Source: Mariniphaga anaerophila
GTDB taxonomy: Bacteria; Bacteroidota; Bacteroidia; Bacteroidales; Prolixibacteraceae
Direction of reading: 5' to 3'
DNA length: 64,000 nucleotides
NCBI RefSeq assembly: GCF_900129025.1
Contig: NZ_FQUM01000001.1
Span: forward strand, 310,001-374,000
Shown here: in pieces, positions 35,819 to 43,431 of the stretch
Numbering within the stretch: position 1 is the first letter of the stretch
Layout of the letters: every line of letters begins with the position of its first letter
Program-made: the position numbers and the translations under genes
Notes under the pieces: generated by a model
Database searches by the model: none
Told to the model about the DNA's origin: nothing
The model's input: only the letters and a program-made list of their open reading frames with translations

Positions 35819-36397
35819 TCATTTTTGGGTAAAGCCAGTAAAAAACAAAAAAAGCTCAGATGGGGGAAGAACCTCTTTCAACGCTTTCAGCGCCCTCGAG
35901 ACCTGCTTCCGGGCCGAATTGTACTGCAGCTCCATAATTTCGCAAATTTGCTCGTAATCGAAATTACAGGTAAACTTGTAAAACAATACTTCTCGCTGTT
36001 TAGGAGTAAGTTTCAACAATGCATTTTTTATGGTTTTTTCTCGTTGAGATAGCACTTCTTTATGTATAAAATCATGCTCGGCAGAATAAACAATTTCGGC
36101 AGTCAGTTCATTATCATCTGAATATTCCAATGGCAACCTTTGTTTAATAGCTCTGGCCAGTTTGCGTCGAAAAGACGCCATCAGGTAAAAACTGATGTTG
36201 TCAGTTTCACCCAAATTATCTTTTGTTCGAATGAGATCAAAAAACAAATCCTGTATCACATCTTTCACCAGTTCATCGTCCTGCGAGAATTTTTTCCCGT
36301 AGCGGTAAAGCATTTGAATATATTGAAAATAAATGTGGGACAAAGCGTAGTTCTCTCCATGTCGAAAGTCGTCCCATATTTTCTTGTCAGGTTTCAT
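35819..36397 (-). CDS. ECF RNA polymerase sigma factor of the SusCD locus
   Basis: A 192-residue sigma-70-family protein. Region 2 covers about residues 10-80 (ALSHIYFQYIQMLYRYGKKF, DDELVKDVIQDLFFDLIRTK), region 4 about 125-180 (LKLTPKQREVLFYKF, EICEIMELQYNSARKQVSRA). It should drive the SusC promoter when freed from the FecR-type partner. A consensus promoter lies just upstream, partly inside the preceding oxidoreductase gene, so basal supply is independent of the upstream operon. The C-terminus has a short extra FLFFTGFTQK tail. Confidence 0.94.
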   Translation of the reverse strand: MKPDKKIWDDFRHGENYALSHIYFQYIQMLYRYGKKFSQDDELVKDVIQDLFFDLIRTKDNLGETDNISFYLMASFRRKLARAIKQRLPLEYSDDNELTAEIVYSAEHDFIHKEVLSQREKTIKNALLKLTPKQREVLFYKFTCNFDYEQICEIMELQYNSARKQVSRALKALKEVLPPSELFLFFTGFTQK

Positions 36398-36418
36398 TTA
36401 GTATTCATACAAAAAGGA

Positions 36419-36449
36419 CAAAGATAAATTCAAAAAAAACGCTATCAAA
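36419..36449 (-). promoter_or_regulatory. Promoter of the ECF sigma gene
   Basis: Minus-strand TTTG (36449-36446), 19 bases, then TATCTTTG (36426-36419): an exact TTTG-N19-TAnnTTTG match. The -33 element lies within the last codons of the upstream Gfo/Idh gene, which separates the two operons. Confidence 0.75.
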
Positions 36450-37446
36450 ACTTATCTGTGTGCCTGTAACAAATTTTGATACTGTCCAGTGCCGATTCGG
36501 GCGTACATTTATCCGGCCACTTGTTTTCATTTGCACATGCTACAAAGTAATTGAGCTCGTCTGAAAAACCATCATTTGCATCGCCGGCCGGAACAAGGCT
36601 TGTTTCAGTGTCGGTTGCCACAATAATGTTCTCCGGGTCTTTCGGGGAATACGAAATACTTGCCTTTTGGAAGCGCGCTGAAAAACCGGCCTGGAACGGA
36701 AACCCGGCATGAAATATATTACCGCCTTCTACTCTCACCCGAAGTTTTTTGCCGTTGTACTTCCAGGTTCCGGAAACATAATCGTGGTTGCTTAACTGCC
36801 CGGGCAGGCAATCAGCTGCAATTTCGTCTGGAATTCCGCAAACACTTTGTGCAAAATCAATATCGTGAATAACCAAATCGAAAAGGGCACCACCAGACGA
36901 GCCGAAGTTTTTCTGCCGCTCTTTCCATTGTCCCCATGAAGGAACTCCGGAAAAACGCGACAATGAAAGAAACTCCAATTCACCAAATTCATTCGTATCG
37001 ATCCAGTTTTTTAGCGTCTGATAGGCCTGCATAAACCTCACCACCTGCCCAACCATCAATATTCTTTTTTTCGAACGGGCAAGTTTAATCAGTTCGTCAC
37101 CTTCTGCAACATCGAGACAAAACGGTTTTTCAACAAAAACATGTGCACCAAAATTAAGGGCAAGCTTAGCCAAAGGAAAATGCAGATTGGTATGCACCGC
37201 AATAATGCAGGCATCGGGGTTTTCCGTTTTCAGGCACTCCTCAAAATCCGAATAAATCTTAATCCGGGAAAGCTGCTCTTCACTTATGGAACCGGTGGAA
37301 AAATTACCCGACTGCTTTTTCAGGTTACTAAAAATAATATCAGGATTTTTATCGACGATGGCCGCCAAATTTAAATGTGGGTTTTTGAGAATATTTCCGG
37401 CATGCGTCATTCCCATAAACCCGAAACCGACTACTACAATGTTCAT
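36445..37446 (-). CDS. Gfo/Idh/MocA-family NAD(P)-dependent oxidoreductase (cytoplasmic)
   Basis: The Met at 37446 (MNIVVVGFGFMGMTHAGNIL) is the start; an ATG at 37539 would read through the lactonase gene's end. The product has 333 residues. The Rossmann motif GFGFMGMTHAG is at residues 8-18, and the EKPFCLDVAEGDELI segment about 105-120 holds the family's catalytic EKP lysine. Such enzymes oxidise sugars, inositols or glycosides, often at C1, C2 or C3. No signal peptide, unlike the Tat-dependent relative two genes upstream. It begins two bases after the SMP-30 gene's stop, so it is translationally coupled to it. Confidence 0.9.
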   Translation of the reverse strand: MNIVVVGFGFMGMTHAGNILKNPHLNLAAIVDKNPDIIFSNLKKQSGNFSTGSISEEQLSRIKIYSDFEECLKTENPDACIIAVHTNLHFPLAKLALNFGAHVFVEKPFCLDVAEGDELIKLARSKKRILMVGQVVRFMQAYQTLKNWIDTNEFGELEFLSLSRFSGVPSWGQWKERQKNFGSSGGALFDLVIHDIDFAQSVCGIPDEIAADCLPGQLSNHDYVSGTWKYNGKKLRVRVEGGNIFHAGFPFQAGFSARFQKASISYSPKDPENIIVATDTETSLVPAGDANDGFSDELNYFVACANENKWPDKCTPESALDSIKICYRHTDKF

Positions 37447-37448
37447 TT

Positions 37449-38330
37449 TTAATCTACTCCTTTTACGTTCATTTTTAATGTATAAACTGAGGTTCTGGCC
37501 GTAACAAACAAAACATTCCGTTTTTTGCCGCCAAAACAAACGTTCGACGGATTTTCGGGAAACTCAATCTCCCGAACCAGCTCTCCCCCGGGAGAATAAA
37601 CCCAAACTTTTCCCATAGTGAGATAAACGTTGCCTTTATTATCGATTGTCATTCCATCGGAGCCGTGAGGTGCAAAAAAAGTTTTGTTCGCCAGCGTTCC
37701 GTCAGGCTGAATATCGTATTTCCAAATTTTCTTATCATTGATATCGGCTACGTATAGCGTTTTCCCATCGGGCGTACCAATTAATCCGTTTGGCTGTTTA
37801 TAATCGTCAATAACGCGAATTATTTTACCCGCCGGATTCAGATAATAAACACCGCGCACATCCTGTTCTTCCCCGCGGCCTTCTTTCCACCATTTTCGGT
37901 GGTAATACGGGTCGGAAAAATAAATACCTCCGTTGGGAGCAATCCACAAATCGTTAGGTGCATTCAGCAACCCATCGTTGTAACCTTCGTGAATAAGGTG
38001 GAAATTTTTATCATCGTCAAAATACCCCAGTTGGTTATGCAAGTCGGCGCAGGTAACCAATTGCTGTTTTGCATTGAAATACAATCCGTTTGAACGACGG
38101 GCACCTTCCAACCACATCGAAATGCCGTCTTTTTCGTCCCAAACAAAAATTTTATCGTTGGGCTGATCCGTAAAATACACTTTGCCATCAGCGGCAACTG
38201 CCGGCCCTTCTGTAAAAGAAAAACCGGTTCCGGCTTTTTCCACAACTGCTTTTTTCGCTACAATCTCATTTTTCTGTGCAAAAACCAAAGCGGGAATCAA
38301 AAACAAAATCGAAGTAATAAATATTTTCAT
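37449..38330 (-). CDS. SMP-30/gluconolactonase-family protein, exported
   Basis: A 293-residue six-bladed beta-propeller with an N-terminal signal (MKIFITSILFLIPALVFAQ), so it acts in the periplasm. Family blocks are GFSFTEGPAVAADGKVYFTD, NGLYFNAKQQLVTCAD, LNAPNDLWIAPNGGIYFSDP and QPNGLIGTPDGKTLYVADIN, which carry the metal-binding Glu, Asn and Asp residues. It should open sugar lactones made by a sugar dehydrogenase, fitting the Gfo/Idh genes on each side (22 and 2 bases). Confidence 0.9.
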   Translation of the reverse strand: MKIFITSILFLIPALVFAQKNEIVAKKAVVEKAGTGFSFTEGPAVAADGKVYFTDQPNDKIFVWDEKDGISMWLEGARRSNGLYFNAKQQLVTCADLHNQLGYFDDDKNFHLIHEGYNDGLLNAPNDLWIAPNGGIYFSDPYYHRKWWKEGRGEEQDVRGVYYLNPAGKIIRVIDDYKQPNGLIGTPDGKTLYVADINDKKIWKYDIQPDGTLANKTFFAPHGSDGMTIDNKGNVYLTMGKVWVYSPGGELVREIEFPENPSNVCFGGKKRNVLFVTARTSVYTLKMNVKGVD

Positions 38331-38352
38331 TTTTTAGGATTTTAAAATTGGA

Positions 38353-39636
38353 TTAAACTTCCGGTCTTTTGTAACCTTGTCGGTATGGTCTGGCTAACAG
38401 TTTCTCCGCCGCTGAATTGCCTCTGACTGTTTGCGCAGCAGCATCCCATTTCACGTCACTTTCAGTATAATACGATGCCATTGCCAACTGCACTGTTGTT
38501 GTCGATTTCCACGCATCTTCTATTTTACAACTCAGCACCTTACTGTTTCGCTCCTGAACCGCACGAATAAACTCAGCCACATGATTTTGCTGCATATCGG
38601 GCGAAGGTATGTTCATTTCCTGCTGCTGTTGATTCTTGCCTGCAGGCATCAAAACCAGTTTATTGTCTGACGCAAAAAGTGTCGCCTTTTCCCCGTAAAA
38701 GAAAACGCCATTGTTAAACTGAGGATTCAAATCACCGCTTCCCCAAAGCCGGTGCTGCCAGATAACCGGACATCCGGCAAAATGCATTGTTGAATTCAGC
38801 GTGTCGGGCGTGGTAATTTTTCCGTGCAAAATATCGAGGCTACCGTTAGTTTGAAAAGACTCAGGAACATCAAAACTCATTATGGTTCGGATAATATCGA
38901 TGTGGTGAATGCCCCAGTCTACCAAATGCCCGTTGCCATACTCTTTTTCCAGCCGCCACGCTTTGTGGCCGATGCTTGGCCGGTAAGGCAGCTTTGGCGC
39001 CGGGCCGCACCACGCATCCCAGTCGAGCGATTGCGGCGGCTCCTGAACAGCAGTGTCGCCGGGCGCCGGATTGTAATGAATCTGTGCCCCAATCTGATGT
39101 ATTTTTCCGGTTGTGCCATCTTCAATCAATTGTTTGGCTTTTTTAAATGCAGCGCTTTGTCGCCGCTGAAACCCAATCTGAACAATGTTCCCGGCCTCTT
39201 TTGCAGCTTTCATCATTGCTTTACCTTCCTCCACATCGTAGGCCAGCGGTTTTTCGCAATATATGTCAAGACCTTTTTTGCAAGCCGCAATAAACTGCAA
39301 TGCGTGCCACTGTGGCGGCGTTCCAATCATCACTGCATCCAGGTTTTTTAGCTCCAATAAATCGCGGTAATCCTTAAATTCTTTGGGACGATTCCCCTGT
39401 GAATTTTCAATTTCGCCGGCACTTTTTTGCAGGTGTTCCGAATCCACATCACAAACGGCAACAACCTCTGCCCCGCCCGCTTTCAATGCAGCCGTTGTAA
39501 TTACCATGCCATACCAGCCGCAGCCAATAAGCCCGATTTTAATTTTTGTATTCCGGGAGAAAGCAGACACATGAAATGCCGCAACCATGCCCGCAGTTCC
39601 GGTTGCAGTTTTTTGTATAAACGACCTTCTGTCCAT
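38353..39636 (-). CDS. Tat-exported Gfo/Idh/MocA oxidoreductase
   Basis: A 427-residue protein beginning MDRRSFIQKTATGTAGMVAA, a twin-arginine signal, so it is folded with its cofactor before export to the periplasm. The Rossmann motif is KIGLIGCGWYGMVITTAA, with EKPLAYDVEEGKAMM as the catalytic EKP block and WDAWCGPAPKLPYRP as the exported-subgroup signature. Relatives with this layout (glycosidase-type GH109 or 3-keto-glycoside-forming enzymes) hold NAD tightly and work on glycosides. Whether this is a dehydrogenase or an NAD-dependent glycosidase cannot be told. Next to a GH2 gene and a lactonase gene. Confidence 0.88.
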   Translation of the reverse strand: MDRRSFIQKTATGTAGMVAAFHVSAFSRNTKIKIGLIGCGWYGMVITTAALKAGGAEVVAVCDVDSEHLQKSAGEIENSQGNRPKEFKDYRDLLELKNLDAVMIGTPPQWHALQFIAACKKGLDIYCEKPLAYDVEEGKAMMKAAKEAGNIVQIGFQRRQSAAFKKAKQLIEDGTTGKIHQIGAQIHYNPAPGDTAVQEPPQSLDWDAWCGPAPKLPYRPSIGHKAWRLEKEYGNGHLVDWGIHHIDIIRTIMSFDVPESFQTNGSLDILHGKITTPDTLNSTMHFAGCPVIWQHRLWGSGDLNPQFNNGVFFYGEKATLFASDNKLVLMPAGKNQQQQEMNIPSPDMQQNHVAEFIRAVQERNSKVLSCKIEDAWKSTTTVQLAMASYYTESDVKWDAAAQTVRGNSAAEKLLARPYRQGYKRPEV

Positions 39637-39682
39637 ATTTTAAGTTTTATTTTTTTCTGAAAAGCAATTAATAACTGAAAAA

Positions 39683-42076
39683 CTATTGACTCGTGAGTTC
39701 TACTTTTGCCGGGCTCAATCCACGGGAAGTAGCTTTAACAACAATGCTTCCCGAAGTATTCTTTTGGGAACGGATGATGAGCATGGCTTTCCCGTTAAAC
39801 AGTTTCCGATAGTTTGCCCGAAACGGCTCGTACGAACGTTGATCACCATTTCCAACTCCGGCAATCTCTGCCGGCCCGTCAATTTCAAAATTTATAAGAT
39901 TGTCTGCCAACGGGCACGGATTGCCGTCTTTATCGAACACTTCAACCAAAACAAAACTCAAATCATCGCCGGTAGCATTTAGTATTGTCCGGTCAGGAGA
40001 AAGCTTAACAGAATGCGGTTTTCCAGCGGTTCTTACCACATCCTCGCCCACTACCTTTCCTGCTTTGTAACCTACAGCTTTCAGCTCGCCTGGTTCAAAA
40101 ACCACATCTGACCACATCAAGCGGTAACGCCCGATAGAAGTTTCGGAAGTTGGATTTTTAAATTTTTTACCCAACGATTTGCCGTTTAAAAACAGCTCCG
40201 CACCATCGCCGTTGGTGTAAACAAACACCGGAATTTTTTCGCCTTCTCTGCCTTTCCAGTTCCAGTGTGGTAAAATATGAACCATGTTCTTTTCCGGGCG
40301 CCAGTAGCTTTGGTAAAGGTAAAACCGGTCTTTGGGAATTCCGACTAAATCCACAATTCCAAAATACGAACTGCGCGAATTCATGTATGGTGTTGGCTCA
40401 CCCAGGTAGTCAAAGCCGGTCCATACAAACTCCCCAGCAATGTATTTCCCTTCTTCCTGCCACATAAAATCGTCGTCCGGAATTTCGGCCCAATAAGGAG
40501 CGTTCAAATCGTAAGAACTCACGTATTCCGACTCGGTAAAATCAGTTTTTTCGGCAGGCAGCGGAAGCTCGTAAAAACCACGTGTACTAACGGTAGATGC
40601 GGATTCACTTATCACAACCGATTTGGATGGATCTAATTTGTGAGCCGGCTCCCAGCGTTGATCGTAATTCCATGAGTGCACATCGTAATAATCGAAATGC
40701 CGCCATTTCGCGTTTCCGTCCTGATCGCACGCCATGGTAACCGGCCGGGTAATATCGTATTTTCGCACGAAGCCAACCATGGCAGCCAGCTTTTGCAAAC
40801 CGTAATCAGAATTGGTCTGAATGTCACCCATTTCGTTTCCCACGCTCCAGATTACTACCGACGGATGATTACGATCGCGTTTCACAAAGTTGCGGATGTT
40901 GCGTTCGCCGAACTCATAAAAGTCGGTTTCAGGAGTAATATCAGCCTTGTCGTCCCACTTATCAAACGCCTCGTTAAAAACAATCAGGCCCAATTTGTCG
41001 CACAGTTCCAGCACCTCCGGAGCTTCAATATTATGACTTGTACGAATGGCATTCACGCCCATTTCTTTCATGATTTCCAGTTTCCGTTCCATCGAACGAT
41101 AATTAAATGCTGCACCAAGCGGGCCGTGGTCGTGATGAAGATTCACCCCTTTTAGCTGCACCCGCCGTCCGTTCAGATGAAAACCGTCGGCAGCAGTAAA
41201 TTCAAACGTGCGAAAACCAAAGGACGTGGTTTTTACATCGGTCACTTTTTCTCCTTCTTTTACAACCGTTTTCAAACTGTACAGGACAGGATTATCCACA
41301 TCCCAAAGCGATGGCTGAACTACCTGCATCCAGTGGTCAAACTGGCGGGAAGTGCCGGCAGCAATTACTTTTTTTGTTTCTGAAGATGCGATTTCAATGC
41401 CGTCGGGACTTAAAATTGTTGCTTCAACAGTAATCTCTTTCTCAGCGTTACTAAAATTATTGATGTTGTTCAATACCCGAATTTCGGCATGTGTTTTTTC
41501 AACTACCGGTGTGGTAATGTAAGTTCCCCAAATTTCTGAATGAACAGGATCAGTTACCAGCATCCTGACTTTACGATAAATACCTGCGCCGGGGTACCAG
41601 CGGCTACCGTGTTTGCGGGTATCCACATAAACAGCAATAGTATTTTCTTCGCCAAACCGAATCAAATCTGAAACCTCCAGGTAAAAAGAATTGTACCCGT
41701 AATCCCACTGTCCGGCGAGGGTTCCGTTGACGTATATTTTTGGAAAAGCCATTATTCCGTCAAAAAGAAAATAAACCAGCTTTCCCAGGTTGGCCTTATC
41801 AACCTTAAATGTATTCCGGTACCAGCCTTCACCTTTCCAGGGTAGTTTTCCGGTGTGCCCGGGTTCGGCTTCGTTAAACGGACCTGAGATGGCCCAGTCA
41901 TGCGGAACATTGACGCTCTCCCATCGCGAATCGTCAAAATCTACTTTTTCAGCGCCCTGTGGATTTCCTTTTGAAAAAAGCCAGTTTTCGTTAAAAGCTA
42001 TCCAGTTGCGATTTTCGGCAAAAGAAGTCAAAAAGAAAAAAGTTACGATTAAGGCAGCCAGTATTCGGTTCATCAC
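39683..42076 (-). CDS. GH2 beta-galactosidase-like glycoside hydrolase with DUF4982
   Basis: A 797-residue exported enzyme (signal ILAALIVTFFFLTSFA). Sugar-binding jelly roll about 25-175 (NWLFSKGNPQGAE, VPHDWAISGPF), Ig-like domain about 180-290, TIM barrel about 295-590 with acid/base Glu415 in VIWSVGNEMGD and probable nucleophile Glu491 in VVISESASTVSTRGF, then a DUF4982 and a further Ig-like domain to the end. Acts in the periplasm on beta-galactosides or related beta-linked sugars released after SusCD uptake. First gene of the four-gene operon upstream of the sigma factor. An ATG one codon later is an equal start. Confidence 0.92.
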   Translation of the reverse strand: MMNRILAALIVTFFFLTSFAENRNWIAFNENWLFSKGNPQGAEKVDFDDSRWESVNVPHDWAISGPFNEAEPGHTGKLPWKGEGWYRNTFKVDKANLGKLVYFLFDGIMAFPKIYVNGTLAGQWDYGYNSFYLEVSDLIRFGEENTIAVYVDTRKHGSRWYPGAGIYRKVRMLVTDPVHSEIWGTYITTPVVEKTHAEIRVLNNINNFSNAEKEITVEATILSPDGIEIASSETKKVIAAGTSRQFDHWMQVVQPSLWDVDNPVLYSLKTVVKEGEKVTDVKTTSFGFRTFEFTAADGFHLNGRRVQLKGVNLHHDHGPLGAAFNYRSMERKLEIMKEMGVNAIRTSHNIEAPEVLELCDKLGLIVFNEAFDKWDDKADITPETDFYEFGERNIRNFVKRDRNHPSVVIWSVGNEMGDIQTNSDYGLQKLAAMVGFVRKYDITRPVTMACDQDGNAKWRHFDYYDVHSWNYDQRWEPAHKLDPSKSVVISESASTVSTRGFYELPLPAEKTDFTESEYVSSYDLNAPYWAEIPDDDFMWQEEGKYIAGEFVWTGFDYLGEPTPYMNSRSSYFGIVDLVGIPKDRFYLYQSYWRPEKNMVHILPHWNWKGREGEKIPVFVYTNGDGAELFLNGKSLGKKFKNPTSETSIGRYRLMWSDVVFEPGELKAVGYKAGKVVGEDVVRTAGKPHSVKLSPDRTILNATGDDLSFVLVEVFDKDGNPCPLADNLINFEIDGPAEIAGVGNGDQRSYEPFRANYRKLFNGKAMLIIRSQKNTSGSIVVKATSRGLSPAKVELTSQ

Positions 42077-42153
42077 AAAAAGTTTAGTTCATTATAATTG
42101 GGTCAAAATAACAATTTTTTGCGGGAACAGGAATTGATTGTGTCTGCTATAAA

Positions 42154-42188
42154 ACAAAAAAATCCCGAAAGCCGAAGCCTCCGGGATT
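42154..42188 (-). terminator. Terminator after the oxaloacetate decarboxylase operon
   Basis: On the minus strand AATCCCGGAGGC, a TTCG tetraloop and GCTTTCGGGATT form a 12-base stem (42188-42161) with two G-T pairs, then seven T's (A's at 42154-42160). Confidence 0.88.
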
Positions 42189-42219
42189 GATTCTTTTTAC
42201 TAAGTTATAAAATGGTTTA

Positions 42220-43425
42220 CTACACCAACGAGATTAGTATGCCGGCAGCAACCGCCGAGCCAATAACGCCCGAAATGTTGCTGGCCATGCAATATTGCAA
42301 AATGTGGTTGGCAGGATTGTGTTTCAACGCCATTTCGTTAGCCACACGCGAAGCCATTGGCACCGCACTTAATCCTGTTGCTCCTACCAGCGGATTAATT
42401 TTTTTCGTTACGAAAAGGTTGTAAGTTTTCACTGCGAAAATTCCACCGGTTACCGATAGCGCAAAAGCAATAAAACCGCCAACAATAATACCTATTGTTT
42501 TGCCTGTCAAAAACACTTCTGCGGTCATGGTAGCGCCCACTGCCAATCCAAGGAAAATGGTTGCTGTATTCATAATCGGGCCGGTTGCAGCTTCGGCAAG
42601 CCGGCTTGTTGATGTTCCGATTTCCTTAACAAGGTTTCCGAACAACAACATTCCCAACAACGGAACCGATGACGGAACAAAAATGGCAACCACTGTTCCT
42701 AAAGCAATCGGGAAAATAATTTTAACCGCCTTCATGTTTTTAATTTGATGTTTTGGCGGATATTTTTTATCCATTTCCCGCATATTTATTTGAAACTCTT
42801 TCTTTGAAATAAACATGTTGGCAATTAACGGAATAATTACCGGAACCAGCGCCATGTAGGAATAAGCTGCAATGGCAATCGGGCCTAAAAGGTGCGGAGC
42901 CAGCTTAATGGTTGTGTAAATGGCTGTTGGACCATCTGCTCCCCCGATAATTCCCAGCGATGCTGCTTCGTTCATGTTGAAACCCAAAAGAATAGCACCA
43001 ATCAGAACGGTAAAAATTCCAATTTGCGCAGCGGCACCGAAAAATGCCAGTCGCAAATTCCTGAGCATCGGGCCAAAGTCTGTTAAAGCGCCCACTCCCA
43101 TAAAAATGATAGGAGGCAAAAACCCGGTTTTGATGAGCGAGAAATAGAGAAAATTCAAGATTCCGTACTCATGTGCTATCTCAAACAGGTTTTTATAGCG
43201 GCCGTCTCCAACTTCGATGAGCGATGCATCGACAATTCCCATTTGTGCTCCGGGAAAGTTGGCGAGCAAAACGCCAAACCCGATTGGTACCAGCAAAAGC
43301 GGCTCATATTTCTTTTTGATGCCAAGGTACAACAACACAAATGCAATAGCCCACATAATGACAGTTTGGTAAGTAATTGCCCCAAAAGCTGTCATGTTAA
43401 ATAATTTCGAAAATATTTCCTGCAT
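42220..43425 (-). CDS. oadB: Sodium-pumping decarboxylase beta subunit (OadB type)
   Basis: A 401-residue inner-membrane protein with about nine to eleven helices. Family blocks are GFGVLLANFPGA, GVGALTDFGPML, the LLGFNMNEAASLGIIGGADG segment with the Asp of the sodium path, and VSGVIGSAVAAGIL-like end (ISGVIGSAVAAG). It decarboxylates the carboxybiotin on the alpha subunit and moves sodium outward. It starts six bases after the alpha gene. Methylmalonyl-CoA decarboxylase beta subunits are very similar; the alpha-subunit type next door favours oxaloacetate. Confidence 0.94.
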   Translation of the reverse strand: MQEIFSKLFNMTAFGAITYQTVIMWAIAFVLLYLGIKKKYEPLLLVPIGFGVLLANFPGAQMGIVDASLIEVGDGRYKNLFEIAHEYGILNFLYFSLIKTGFLPPIIFMGVGALTDFGPMLRNLRLAFFGAAAQIGIFTVLIGAILLGFNMNEAASLGIIGGADGPTAIYTTIKLAPHLLGPIAIAAYSYMALVPVIIPLIANMFISKKEFQINMREMDKKYPPKHQIKNMKAVKIIFPIALGTVVAIFVPSSVPLLGMLLFGNLVKEIGTSTSRLAEAATGPIMNTATIFLGLAVGATMTAEVFLTGKTIGIIVGGFIAFALSVTGGIFAVKTYNLFVTKKINPLVGATGLSAVPMASRVANEMALKHNPANHILQYCMASNISGVIGSAVAAGILISLV

Positions 43426-43431
43426 ACTCTT

